DNA from: Acidobacteriaceae bacterium
GTDB taxonomy: Bacteria; Acidobacteriota; Terriglobia; Terriglobales; Acidobacteriaceae
NCBI GenBank assembly: GCA_003142935.1
Contig: PLOG01000008.1
Coordinates: forward strand, 1 to 37,334
DNA: 37,334 bases
Direction: 5' to 3'
Part shown: in pieces, positions 1-8,715 of the stretch
How positions within the stretch are numbered: position 1 is the stretch's first letter
Layout: every line of letters begins with the position of its first letter
Made by a program: the position numbers and the translations under genes
Notes under the pieces: generated by a model
Seen by the model: only the letters and a program-made list of their open reading frames with translations
What the model was told of the DNA's origin: nothing
The model's database searches: none

Positions 1-171
1 GGAGCGATGACGTTGCTGGTTCTAGCCGATAATCTTGCCGGTCCTGGTGTCCAGCGCGGCAAACAGGCTGGTCGTTCCGTGCCGCGCATAGTCGTGTGTG
101 CGGCGTTCGATCTGCCCAGGCCCCATGGGCAGCAGAGGAGCGGTGCGGTTCCGGCAATCGCCGTCCTCGTC
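1..171 (-). pseudogene. IS630-family transposase remnant
   Basis: The minus strand between a TGA at 172-174 and a TAG at 22-24 encodes a piece that reads like the DDE domain of IS630-family transposases, with the run [20 protein letters not shown] followed by DTRTGKIIG. The TAG at 22-24 interrupts the conserved stretch, and matching sequence (QQRHRS) continues after it to the window edge. There is no intact start, and the piece is cut by the window. It lies outside the island boundary at 271, so it belongs to the host flank. The reading is family recognition from motif similarity only. Confidence 0.7.
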
Positions 172-270
172 TCATGACCTCGCTCCTGTCATGTTAGACG
201 TCTCCCGCTGTTATTTGTTTATCGAATTAATGACTCATGGCACTCGTAAGTTATTGATTCTAAATATAAA

Positions 271-289
271 TGGCGGGAGGGAGGGATTC
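271..289. other. attL, partial copy of the tRNA-Ser 3' end
   Basis: These 19 nt match the tRNA end at 37315-37334 in the same orientation, differing by a single missing base (TGGCGG, then G instead of AG, then AGGGAGGGATTC). This is the expected partial duplication left when an integrase inserts an island into a tRNA 3' end. The true crossover point inside the repeat cannot be read from sequence. Confidence 0.8.
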
Positions 290-599
290 ACATCGCAACA
301 TAAGCGATTAAGAATGAGGTTCATGCAAAATCGCGCGAAATAAATACACCCAAAAGTACACCCATCAAGAATAGACTGAGAGGATTTGCTGGTAGTTGAA
401 GGCTGAACCTACAACAAGCTTATTCGCATTATGGACGTGTCGTGCCCGCCTGGATTAGTGATCTGATTCTGTTCGCCAGTGATTTCACTATTCGATTGAT
501 TTCAATGATAGCGCAGAGAGAAAAGTAAACTAACCTGTCGGCACGCACGATTCGCTGCACCCACGCCGTTCTATTCTCGGCATTACGGCAGGCAGTACG
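290..599. other. Island left end, gene-free
   Basis: No credible coding sequence is seen here. The stretch holds the left pair of integrase arm-type motifs at 343-363 and is otherwise AT-richer than the flanking cargo. It leads into the integrase remnant at 600. Confidence 0.5.
343..363 (+). repeat. Left integrase arm-type sites (two TACACCC motifs)
   Basis: TACACCC occurs at 345-351 and 357-363, 12 nt apart. The whole 21-nt block is identical to 37180-37200 next to the integrase gene. Its place about 55 nt inside attL, with a matching block inside attR, fits arm sites bound by the N-terminal domain of a P4-like integrase. Function is inferred. Confidence 0.65.
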
Positions 600-1138
600 T
601 TGGAAACTCGTCCTGAGGAACCGGCCGAGGATATCGATCTACCGCGGCAGTTGCGGCGGCGATTCATCCTGTTCAATGTCCAGCAGGCTCAGCAGTTCAT
701 CGCGGCGATTTCGGGACACAAGTATGAGGCCTTGTTTGCTCTCGCGATCACCGCAGGCATGCGACCGAGCGAATACCTAGCGCTTAATTGGCCGGATTTC
801 GATCTCGCGCATGGCACGGTAAGCGTTTCGAAAACCCTTGAGTGGCGAAAAGGAGGATGGGGCTTCGAAGACACGAAACGGGAACGCAGTCGGCGCATGA
901 TCAAGGTGCAGAACTGGGTTGTAGCCCTTCTTCGCAAATTGGAGGATGAAGCCAGAACAGCGGAAACCAAGCCCAGGGACCTTGTCTTCATGTCGCACCG
1001 TGGAGGCCCGATCCAGAAAACGAGGTTCGTATGGCACTACTTCAAGCCACTGCCCAATTCAGTTGGCCTTCCGAACATCCGTCCCTAGGATCTGCGTCAT
1101 ACAGCAGCTACTCTCGCCCTGGCCGCTGGCGTCTCGGA
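600..1138 (+). pseudogene. Decayed tyrosine recombinase (second integrase), truncated at both ends
   Basis: The reading frame carries the start of a phage-integrase catalytic domain: AITAGMRPSEYLALNWPDFD is the box with the first catalytic Arg, then a beta-sheet region (RTLEWRKGG-like), then FVWHYFKPL. A TAG at 1086-1088 replaces the residue just before DLRHTAATLALAAGVS, which holds the HxxR-type motif (here LRHT). About 50 bp later the match stops where minus-strand kinase sequence begins, so the catalytic Tyr is missing. The N-terminal SAM-like and arm domains are also absent, since the frame opens at the linker (AEDIDLPRQ). It is a different type from the intact integrase at 35913 and marks an older insertion. 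Confidence 0.85.
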
Positions 1139-1461
1139 AAGCCGGACTGCTTCTTCCAATGAAGACTCCAGCAGGTTGCGGTACTCGTCGACCGTCCGTG
1201 CGCGGGCGAGAGCCACTTCGGCTTCTCCGCGGATATTGTTGACCGGCGTGCGCAAATCGTGAGCGATATCGGCCGTGAATCTGGAGATGCGCTCGAATGA
1301 CTCTTCAAGCCGCTCCAGCATTTCATTGAACTTTCCGGCCAGCGACGCAAGTTCCGATGGATAACCTTCTGACTCGATCCGTTCGCGCAGATTCGTCGAG
1401 GTGATTCTCCGCGCGGTTGCGGCGATCTCTTCGACACGCCGAATACAAAAGGGAGATCCCC
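1136..1461 (-). pseudogene. Sensor histidine kinase remnant, HAMP/HisKA piece (CusS-like)
   Basis: The minus strand encodes RVEEIAATARRITSTNLRER (HAMP region), then a dimerisation domain with the phosphorylatable His in SRFTADIAHDLRTPVNNIRG, and ends at VRLSE where integrase sequence from the other strand begins. The ATPase domain is gone. It continues the gene fragment at 2833-3460, from which it is separated by the IS4-family element and by a frameshift near a small palindrome. The family is heavy-metal sensor kinase (CusS/IrlS type), judged from the motif and its partner regulator. It cannot make a functional kinase. Confidence 0.85.
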
Positions 1462-1472
1462 CGGCAGAGCCG
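1455..1472. repeat. REP-like palindrome split by the IS element (left half)
   Basis: If the IS and one target duplication are removed, 1455-1472 joins 2833-2839 to form an imperfect palindrome: GATCCCCCGGC, loop AGA, GCCGGAGGATC (11-bp arms, one mismatch). It sits inside the kinase remnant where the reading frame shifts, so it looks like a small palindromic insertion that was later hit by the IS. Confidence 0.5.
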
Positions 1473-2821
1473 CATAAGCGCTAACTTGTTTGAGAGGACG
1501 CTTGTTCCTGCGTTTTGCGCATGCGGGGCGCTTCGGCTAAGCCCTTGGCGATCTGGTCCCAGTTTGCCAGCATATCGCCCAGAGCAAGTGCCGGTTGGAT
1601 TGCTGCGGTGGTTTGGTGAAATGCAAAGGAAAACTCACGCCACCGGCTGGGAAGTCGCTTGCTGTGCCAATGGGTATCCCCAGGGGGAAAGTGCGCGAGC
1701 GTGCTGGATGAGTTTCTCGGTGAGTAAGGTGACGAACAGCTTTCCATAGAGCCATGCTTTAGCGCCGTCTTGATCGTATTTAGGCAAGTGGCCCAGCTGG
1801 GCGATTTGCTTGAAGCGTTTGAAGACCAGTTCGATTTGCCACCGAAACCGGTAGTGGTCAAGAACCTGTTGCAAGGAAAATTCCAGAGCAGGAAACGTTG
1901 TCAAAACCATGACATATTGCGCGTAGACCAAGGTTTCAGGTTGCAGTTGGGTGCCATGCTTGGAAGCATAGCGTCTAAGCTTTTTCTGGGCCAGTGCGAT
2001 GGCCATTTGACTCTTGCGAACCACGCACAGCCGGGCTGAAACAGGGGCATGGTCTTCGAAGGGAACCAAAACCTCCCATTGCTGCATTTGCCCCGTCGCG
2101 GAAATCGATTTCAATCGCTCCAACAATCCAAACTTGGATCCATTGGGTGCCTGTAAGAGGATGCCGTCTGGGTTGAGTCGGACGGTAAGGAAAGCTTTTC
2201 TGTCGGCAGCATAATGGATTCCACTGGCATGGCAGTAACCGCGATCGACAAGAACGTAATCCCGGGGCTTCAAGGGAAATTGCCGCAGCGATTCACCGCT
2301 TCCCTTTCCCTCCGCAGCGGTAATTTTGAAGTAGTCGCAAACCAGTGTGGGCCATTGCAGACTGTAGTGAATGCGCCATTGACTGCCCGTCTTTCCGGGC
2401 TCCTTTACCACCGTCGCATCGATCAATCGCAGCGTTGGAAGGGACGCCGATTCGGCGACAAGACCGCGTTCCTCAAACATCGCGCAACAAAGCCGATACA
2501 GCCAATCCTTGCTTTTGCGCAGCCGTTTGAGCAAGGCCACGTCGGAAAGTTCCGCAAGTTTTGCCTGTCGGGCCCTCACCACGGTCTCACGCATGGAAAA
2601 ACCGCACCCCAGGTGCAGCAACAGCGTGCGCATATAGTTTTCTTCACTTTTATCCTGACGTAACCCTTTCAGCGCCTCCGTCACTTTCGCCAGCTCTTTC
2701 CAGTTCGGCGGAAAAAAGGAAAGCAGGAGTTTCCAGTCCTCGTCAGAAGCATTGGCTGTCGTCATGCACCCAACACTATCAAAATCGTGCCACCATTGCA
2801 ATAAACAAGTTAGCGCTTATG
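1473..2821 (-). mobile_element. Complete IS4-family insertion sequence, 1349 bp
   Basis: The element ends in perfect 19-bp terminal inverted repeats: CATAAGCGCTAACTTGTTT at 1473-1491 and its reverse complement at 2803-2821. It is flanked by an 11-bp target duplication, CGGCAGAGCCG, at 1462-1472 and 2822-2832. One transposase gene fills it on the minus strand. Intact ends, duplication and frame suggest a recent insertion. It lies inside an already broken sensor kinase gene and in the loop of a palindrome. Confidence 0.95.
1635..2765 (-). CDS. IS4-family transposase
   Basis: This 376-aa protein catalyses DDE-type cut-and-paste transposition of the surrounding element. The signature Y(2)R(3)E(6)K is exact in YRFRWQIELVFKRFK near the C-terminus and supplies the catalytic Glu. 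The first two acidic residues are likely in RLIDATVV and YVLVDRGY, at the usual spacing with a beta-rich insertion before the Glu. The length is normal for IS4-family enzymes and no frameshift is present. The ATG at 2765 (MTTANASDED) is preferred over a longer TTG start because conserved-looking sequence begins here; its ribosome-binding site is weak, as is common for transposases. Function is confidently assigned by family signature plus flanking inverted repeats. Confidence 0.93.
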   Translation of the reverse strand: MTTANASDEDWKLLLSFFPPNWKELAKVTEALKGLRQDKSEENYMRTLLLHLGCGFSMRETVVRARQAKLAELSDVALLKRLRKSKDWLYRLCCAMFEERGLVAESASLPTLRLIDATVVKEPGKTGSQWRIHYSLQWPTLVCDYFKITAAEGKGSGESLRQFPLKPRDYVLVDRGYCHASGIHYAADRKAFLTVRLNPDGILLQAPNGSKFGLLERLKSISATGQMQQWEVLVPFEDHAPVSARLCVVRKSQMAIALAQKKLRRYASKHGTQLQPETLVYAQYVMVLTTFPALEFSLQQVLDHYRFRWQIELVFKRFKQIAQLGHLPKYDQDGAKAWLYGKLFVTLLTEKLIQHARALSPWGYPLAQQATSQPVA

Positions 2822-2832
2822 CGGCAGAGCCG

Positions 2833-3460
2833 GAGGATCCTTACTGCCTTGCCGCGCAATCTGGTATCCCACCAGCGGGAACAGAACCGACGTCACCAGC
2901 AGAATGCCCCAGAACCACAGCCGATAGCGCGTCAGCAGCTCCTCTTCCTGCGAAACGTCGATGGCGATTTAAACCGTGTCGCTGTCAGTCGCCGGCGTGC
3001 CGACGGCAACCGTAGCGCTGGTGACCAGAAATGGTTTCCCATTTCTGCCCGCCATTGCAATCGAACGCTCGGAGTGGCCGTGGGTTCGGTTCGCCAGCTC
3101 CGCAAGATCCAACTGTTCGGACATGCCGGGCGTCGTCATGACCGGTGCGCCATGTTCATCGAGAAGACGAATGTAGAACTGCTGGTACCGGCGCGCCGCA
3201 GACTCCAGTTCAATCTCTTCACGCAGCCCATCTTCATCGTCCGGGCGCTCGCGCAGCATGGAGCGAAGCACGTGCAGCTTGTCGGCAAGAAATAGCTCAG
3301 TGCTTCGGTCCAGTTCCGTCCGCAGGACGATGTAGAGACTCGCCGTAGCCAGAATTACCATCAACAGGCACGCCAACGAGTAGGCCGCTGTCAGCCTGAA
3401 TGCCAGGGCCCGGCGCAGCCGTGGCGTGGCCGGCGAGCTATGTTTCGGCTTCAAAGACAT
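2833..3460 (-). pseudogene. Sensor histidine kinase remnant, N-terminal half (CusS-like)
   Basis: The sequence encodes a first membrane segment (ALAFRLTAAYSLACLLMVIL), a periplasmic sensor region and, after an in-frame TAA at 2969-2971, the continuing frame IAIDVSQEEELLTRYRLW with a second membrane segment (FWGILLVTSVLFPLVGYQIA). The TAA probably replaces a CAA Gln codon. The gene then runs into the palindrome and the IS4-family element, and its HAMP/HisKA part lies at 1136-1461. The start overlaps the end of the response regulator at 3438, which is the usual cus/irl operon layout. The gene is dead through a nonsense codon, frameshift, IS insertion and loss of the ATPase domain. Confidence 0.88.
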
Positions 3461-3935
3461 AGCCGGCACCGCGAACCGTGTGAATCAGTTTCAGCGAAAA
3501 GGGATCATCCACCTTGCTGCGCAACCTTCGCACATTCACATCCACGACGTTCGTGTCACTGTCGAAGTTCATATCCCAAACCGATTCGGCGATCAGTGTG
3601 CGGGAAAGCACTTCGCCGGCGCGCCGCGCCAGCAGGGTCAGGAGCAGAAACTCCTTTGAAGTGAGTTCAAGCTTCCGGCCTCCACGCGTCGCCCGCTGGC
3701 GCAGCAGGTCGATCTCAAGATCTGCCATGCGAACGGTCTCCTGCGGGCGAGGCGTTGAGCGGCGCAGCAGGGAGCGCACGCGGGCCAGGAGTTCGGAAAA
3801 CGCGAATGGCTTCACCAGGTAGTCGTCGGCGCCCAACTCGAATCCGCGCACACGTTCATGCACGGCATCCCGCACCGTCAGCATCAGAACAAGTGCTTTC
3901 CTGCTCGCCTCGCGCAACCGCGCAAGAACCTGCCC
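3438..3935 (-). pseudogene. OmpR/CusR-type response regulator, N-terminally truncated
   Basis: The intact part covers the end of the receiver domain ([18 protein letters not shown], then [20 protein letters not shown] with the conserved Lys) and a complete winged-helix output domain ([19 protein letters not shown] to [16 protein letters not shown]). The family is normally about 225 residues with the phospho-acceptor Asp around residue 51. Here the sequence diverges upstream of about 3935 and that Asp and the N-terminal beta/alpha units are missing. An open frame continues to 4058, but its Pro/Arg-rich product is not receiver-like. It is the partner of the broken kinase at 2833-3460, with overlapping ends. 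At most a free DNA-binding domain could be made. Confidence 0.82.
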
Positions 3936-4783
3936 CAAGGCGGGCTCGCTCCTTTGCCATATCAAGGTTAAACGCGCTGGTTTTTGCGCCCGCGGTGGTG
4001 GCGGGGGCCGAAGAGGGGCTTTTGCAGTTCGTTTCGCGCGCCGCTGTCCAGAGGCCACAAAGGGCAGCGCATCGTGGAGAGTGTCCAGAGTCCGAGAGTC
4101 TGAACCACAGGGTTGGCCCTTTGATTGGCTTGGGCTTTCGTTGCGGTGAATCTGACCGCTTCGGGGCTAGGTTCTCTGCCCTGAGATCCTCATTGCAATC
4201 CGGGTGTTTTCAATCGATGGCTAACTTGAGGGTGTTGAACTCCGTAGAATCTGAAGGATCTCATAGCTACATAATCGATTTCACTCGCACGCCGACAATC
4301 GCGTGGTTTGCGGGAGCGCTCAGAGAATACTGAAACTATTGGGAGGTCTTGCAGGCCAAGCGCCTGGGTTGGCAACAGGAGTCTTTCCCAAGGCCAGTCT
4401 AGCGTGCTCTCAGGCTTCCGGATCGCATTCGAATCGCGAACAACTTGGGAGCTTACCAATCCATGGACCGGGAGTTCACAATATTCTCTTCAAGTGTTTC
4501 TTCTCCACTGGTACAAATCGAGCTGATCACGCAGTGGAACGATTTACTTGAACTAGCCTTTGTGTCACCGATAGTCAATGCGCAGTTTGCTGCATGTGTC
4601 AAGGTCCTGTGAGTTCTCTATAATGTCTGTGATAAGAGGTTCAACGGAGCCGAGTGATAAACGAACCGATCTCGGCGGCACTCGAGAGCTCTTACGCACC
4701 ACTGGCACAAATACCCAAACACGAATACCAGCTAATGAATAGAGCTTTTGGCCTTGCAATGCAATTTGTTGCGAGAAAACACT
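3936..4783. other. No recognisable gene
   Basis: About 850 nt between the truncated regulator and the CRTAC1 gene. Open frames exist on both strands but none has a recognisable family, good ribosome-binding site or start. The left edge at about 3935 is a breakpoint where response-regulator similarity ends abruptly, so this is probably recombined debris. Confidence 0.5.
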
Positions 4784-6697
4784 CTACGGCTTTGCTTGCG
4801 GCTCTGTCTTTCCGGCCGCTCCGCGTTCTGCGCAGGGTTTTCCGCCACATAGCTCGTCAGTAATGCCCACGCCTTCAGCGATTGTATAGATACAGTCGAC
4901 CGCCGGCAGCTTGACTGTCTGCTTGGCGCCGGAGGGCCAGTGAATCTCGACCGTGCCGGGATCGGTAGCATCGCCAAGGCCAAAGTGCAGCCTGCGATCG
5001 TTTGATGAGATGTAACTGCCGCTTGCCAGCACGTCCTGACGCTGGCGCATGCCGTTGGCGGTGAGATAGGCCGTGGCGCACGTCGCGTCGCGAGGACTCT
5101 TCGGACCTCCGATGAGTTTGAGCTCAACCCAGTGATGCTGATCGGGGTTCACATTACGCAGCAGCACAGGAAGACCGTCCATGCTATTGATGACAACATC
5201 GATTTTTCCGTCGTTGAACAGGTCGCCGAATGCCGCTCCGCGCCCAGGAACAACGACCGCAAGACCGGACCCTTCCACTGCCGGGACCAATTCAAACTTG
5301 CGCCGCTTGGTGAGTCCATCGGGGACATTGCGAAACAGCAAGGGCCGCTCGGCAAAGGAGGTTCCCCAGTCGTGCTTGTCCACCTGGGGATACACGTGGC
5401 CATTGACCATGAACAGATCGAGCCAGCCGTCGTTGTCGAAGTCGATAAAGCCGTCGCCCCAGCCAACAAAGGGGATGGTGGGCTGCGCAAGGCCGGTGCG
5501 GTAGCTTACATCCGTATAGCTCACATTGCCGTCGTTGTGGAAGAGCACTTTGTAGTCGTCGCCGAAGTCGGTGATAAAGAAGTCGACCTGGCCATTATTT
5601 TCATAGTCGCCCGCGGCGATGCCCATGGACGCAATCTCGCGGCCGTCGTTGTTGAGCGCGAAACCGGACCGGTAACTGTCGTCCTCAAAGGTGCCATCGC
5701 CCTTGTTGAAATAGAGGTAGTTGGGCATGGAGTCATTGCCCACCACGAGGTCAGGCTTGCCGTCGCCGTTGAGATCAATAAAGATCGAAGTAAAGCCGTA
5801 GTAGTGATCCTTGTCTTCAACGCGGGCCTTGGCAGTGACATCGGTAAAGGTGCCATCGCCATTGTTGTGAAAGAGGTGGTCTGGCTCGCCTTTGAGGCCG
5901 CGCGGGCCGCAATTCACAATTTCGCCGCGATACTGGCACGACCCGTGTCCCATGGCTTTGCTGCCGGAAATGGGAAGATTGTTGCGGTCGAAGTGCACAT
6001 ACCCGGATACATACAGGTCAAGGAGCCCATCGCCGTCATAGTCTCCCCATGCGGAGCCCGAGGACCAATTGCCGAGCGTGACTCCGGCTTTCTCAGCGAC
6101 GTCGGTAAAAGTTCCGTCGTGATTATTGTGATACAGACGGTTCTTGCCGTAGTTGCCCACAAAGATGTCGGGCCAGCCGTCATTGTCGTAGTCGGCAACG
6201 CTTACGCCGTAGCCCCAACGGTCATTGGTCACGCCCGCCTGCAGGGCGACGTTGGTGAAGGTGCCGTCGTGGTTGTTGTGGAACAATGCGGCATGCGGTG
6301 GCTCTTCCTTGCCGTCGAGCGCATCGAAAGTCGAGCCGTTGACGAGATAGATGTCGAGCCAGCCGTCATTGTCGTAGTCGAGCAGGGCAACGCCGGAGCC
6401 ATTCGTTTCGACAATGAAATTCTTCTCTGGCACTCCCATCTTGTGCCGCCAGCCGGATAGCCCTGCTGCCTTGGTAATGTCCTGAAAAACCACCGGGCCC
6501 GAATCGACAAATCCGCCCGCGGTAATGGGCCGTCTCTTTGCGTCGTAGACCGGGGCAGCCACAACGCCCGAGGCAATACCGCCCATCCCGCTCTGCACGG
6601 GGTGTGCTGGTGGTTGCTGTGCTTGCTGGGCCCGACAGTCTCCGGGTATTGAAAGAGTGGCTACCAACAGACTCCCCAACAAGCCGCGAATCTGCAT
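4784..6697 (-). CDS. Secreted CRTAC1-family FG-GAP/ASPIC-UnbV protein
   Basis: A 637-aa exported protein of unknown biochemical role. It begins with a signal peptide (MQIRGLLGSLLVATLSIPG, cleavage near CRAQ). Many FG-GAP/VCBS repeats follow with Asp-rich calcium-binding loops, for example LLDYDNDGWLDIYLVNG, VADYDNDGWPDIFVGNYG and WGDYDGDGLLDLYVSG, which should form a beta-propeller. The C-terminal ~110 residues are an ASPIC/UnbV domain (LRNVNPDQHHWVELKLIGG through RLHFGLGDATDPGTVEIHWP). The start at 6697 is chosen because GGAGGG lies 8 nt upstream and the signal peptide begins there; the frame stays open 165 nt further up. Facing it is a TPR protein, and such pairs are frequent in Acidobacteriota. 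Surface binding or adhesion is a guess from the fold. Confidence 0.9.
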   Translation of the reverse strand: MQIRGLLGSLLVATLSIPGDCRAQQAQQPPAHPVQSGMGGIASGVVAAPVYDAKRRPITAGGFVDSGPVVFQDITKAAGLSGWRHKMGVPEKNFIVETNGSGVALLDYDNDGWLDIYLVNGSTFDALDGKEEPPHAALFHNNHDGTFTNVALQAGVTNDRWGYGVSVADYDNDGWPDIFVGNYGKNRLYHNNHDGTFTDVAEKAGVTLGNWSSGSAWGDYDGDGLLDLYVSGYVHFDRNNLPISGSKAMGHGSCQYRGEIVNCGPRGLKGEPDHLFHNNGDGTFTDVTAKARVEDKDHYYGFTSIFIDLNGDGKPDLVVGNDSMPNYLYFNKGDGTFEDDSYRSGFALNNDGREIASMGIAAGDYENNGQVDFFITDFGDDYKVLFHNDGNVSYTDVSYRTGLAQPTIPFVGWGDGFIDFDNDGWLDLFMVNGHVYPQVDKHDWGTSFAERPLLFRNVPDGLTKRRKFELVPAVEGSGLAVVVPGRGAAFGDLFNDGKIDVVINSMDGLPVLLRNVNPDQHHWVELKLIGGPKSPRDATCATAYLTANGMRQRQDVLASGSYISSNDRRLHFGLGDATDPGTVEIHWPSGAKQTVKLPAVDCIYTIAEGVGITDELCGGKPCAERGAAGKTEPQAKP

Positions 6698-7262
6698 AGA
6701 CAGCACCCTCCGGGCTGAAGTATAGCGCATGAGCTCATAGCGCCGTTCCAAGGCTAGTATCTCAACGAAGCCTGCCTTTCGACAGTCGCTGATGTGCCTT
6801 TTGAAGGCAAAGCTTGACGCCCAATTCAGTTGATTCTCGGTTGCCGGCCTCACCGCGAGCACTTATCTTGCAGGCGGGATGATGCGGTACTGTTCTCTGC
6901 ACCCCACGTCTTGAGACTCTACGACGTAGCTCTTTCATTGCGGATCTGAGTACAGATTTCACACGGCGCTGGCAGAGGGCGAATACGGAAGATCTCTGTT
7001 TTCCATCTTCCTCTTGACGAGGAATGTAAAGAGCACAATCTTCGCGGAAGAGATTGTCCTCGATCTCGGTCGAGACCGAAGGATTTTGCCGGACCAATTA
7101 GCAACAGAACCACTTCCGACTCTGCACGGGCAAACTGTCTTGATGAAGAACTCATCCGAGAGCCATGCACAAATATATGTTGCGAGCTTAGCCTTCAAGA
7201 CCAATTCAAGCCACAACCTCCAAGGGTGGCTGCAATGTACTTAGCATGTATTTATCCCGTCC
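6698..7262. other. Divergent intergenic region between CRTAC1 and TPR genes
   Basis: About 620 nt separate the two divergent starts when the promoter is included. I see no coding sequence here. The only clear signal is the sigma70-type promoter at 7263-7292 for the TPR gene; no equally good promoter is visible for the CRTAC1 gene. Confidence 0.5.
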
Positions 7263-7292
7263 TTGACAGGGAAACAACCCCTCGGGTATAGT
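7263..7292 (+). promoter_or_regulatory. Sigma70-type promoter of the TPR gene
   Basis: A consensus TTGACA at 7263-7268 is followed after 18 nt by TATAGT at 7287-7292. Transcription would start near 7299, leaving a short leader with GAGGGG ahead of the ATG at 7318. This supports 7318 as the start of the downstream gene. Confidence 0.7.
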
Positions 7293-7317
7293 CCCGTCAA
7301 TCGAGGGGCTCGTTGAA

Positions 7318-8715
7318 ATGCGCGGACTGGGCGGACCGACCGTCCGTGAAAGCATCAAAGTCAAACTACGTCCCGCTCGCGTTTACGAGATCAAATGTTC
7401 ATTACGCCCTTTGGTATCGAAGGAATCTGCGGGACATTCTGCGGTAGCACAAGTTGGGCGCTCCGGATCTGATTTGCAAACACCACTTCAATCTTGCTCT
7501 TTCATTAAGGTCATTCCATTATCAATCCGGCGTGATTTCATAATCATTGTCGCTTTGATATTTGCTGCAGGACTCTGTTTTGCAGAACAATCGCAGTTGA
7601 AGACGGCGAAAGTACTGCTTTCCAAGGGAGACCTCAAAGAAGCAGTGCCTTTGCTCCGGCAGATCGTCCAAGCCGAGCCGCAAAGTTCTGACGCGCATAT
7701 GCTCTTGGGAACGGCGCTCGCGTTACAAGGGCTTCGAACCGAATCGCTTGAAGAGATGCACTGCGCGGTGCGGCTGCAGCCGGACTCAGCAGTTGTACAT
7801 AATGCCTTGGGCCGTGTCTTGAGTCGGTTCCTCGAAGCTCCCGCTGCAAAGTCAGAGTTTGAGACTGCGCTTGCACTCGATTCGAACTTTGCAGAGGCTC
7901 ACGTGAACCTTGCACTGGTCCTCGCGCAATCGGGTGAGTTGCAGGCCGCCGGAGAACACCTGGACCGAGCAATTCATCTACAAGGCGAAACGAAAGCGGC
8001 AGCATACACACACTATCTGAGAGCGAAAGTGGCTCGTTCGCAGGATGATCTTTTGAGGTCAACAACGGAGCTGCAAAAGGCAGTTCAATTGCAGCCCGAC
8101 TACTCTCAAGCCTGGCTAGAGTTAGGAGAACTCCTCTTTCACACCCCTGACCGGCGTGGTGCATTAGAAGCGTTCAAGAAGGCCGTCTCGTTAAGCCCAA
8201 ACAACTCGGCTGCACAATCCAAGTTGGGCGAATTGGAATTGGAGGATGGGCAATCTGCGGAGGCTATCAAGCACTTAAAGCTGGCCATTTCATCCGGGGC
8301 GGAGAACAAAGCGGCACTCTATCTGCTGACTCGAGCATTGCGGAGGGAGGGCCAATTCGAAGAGGCCAAGCAAGTCGAAAAGCGAATGCTTGAATTACAA
8401 CACCGGGAAGACAGCGCATCCGAAGCTGCAGTTTCTGCATCCGACTTAAACAGTCAGGGAATGGCCCTGGAGAAATCAAATGATTCTCAATCAGCCTTGG
8501 CCAAGTACAAAGCTGCTCTCGATCTCGATCCCAGCGATGTTGTCTTTCGGCTTAACTACGCTCTTGCGCTGTGTCGCCTTGGCCGATGGAAGGAAGGGGC
8601 AGTGGAGTTGCGCGAGGTGTTAAGAGTGGATCCCGACAACTACGACGCTGCAAGGGCTTTGAACATCGCAAACGAGGAGTTGGCGAAAGAGCAGGCCATG
8701 TCCACTCCACACTGA
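7318..8715 (+). CDS. TPR-repeat protein with N-terminal membrane/signal segment
   Basis: A 465-aa protein made mainly of tetratricopeptide repeats, a protein-protein scaffold; no enzymatic function is suggested. A hydrophobic segment at residues 73-88 (FIIIVALIFAAGLCFA) could be a late signal peptide or an anchor, placing the repeats outside the cytoplasm. TPR units with the usual A/L/Y/P spacing follow from about residue 92 to the end (SSDAHMLLGTALALQGLRTE, SNFAEAHVNLALVLAQSGEL, PSDVVFRLNYALALCRLGRW). The start is the only in-frame ATG before the hydrophobic segment and lies 26 nt after a strong promoter. The roughly 70-residue lead before the hydrophobic segment is odd. It is divergent from the CRTAC1 gene, and a joint role at the envelope is plausible. 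Confidence 0.85.
   Translation: MRGLGGPTVRESIKVKLRPARVYEIKCSLRPLVSKESAGHSAVAQVGRSGSDLQTPLQSCSFIKVIPLSIRRDFIIIVALIFAAGLCFAEQSQLKTAKVLLSKGDLKEAVPLLRQIVQAEPQSSDAHMLLGTALALQGLRTESLEEMHCAVRLQPDSAVVHNALGRVLSRFLEAPAAKSEFETALALDSNFAEAHVNLALVLAQSGELQAAGEHLDRAIHLQGETKAAAYTHYLRAKVARSQDDLLRSTTELQKAVQLQPDYSQAWLELGELLFHTPDRRGALEAFKKAVSLSPNNSAAQSKLGELELEDGQSAEAIKHLKLAISSGAENKAALYLLTRALRREGQFEEAKQVEKRMLELQHREDSASEAAVSASDLNSQGMALEKSNDSQSALAKYKAALDLDPSDVVFRLNYALALCRLGRWKEGAVELREVLRVDPDNYDAARALNIANEELAKEQAMSTPH

Noticed and set aside
5132-6460. Long plus-strand open frame (442 codons) opposite the CRTAC1 gene
   Set aside because: It is the antisense of repeated FG-GAP codons, gives a Val/Ile/Ala-rich string without domains, and has no ribosome-binding site.
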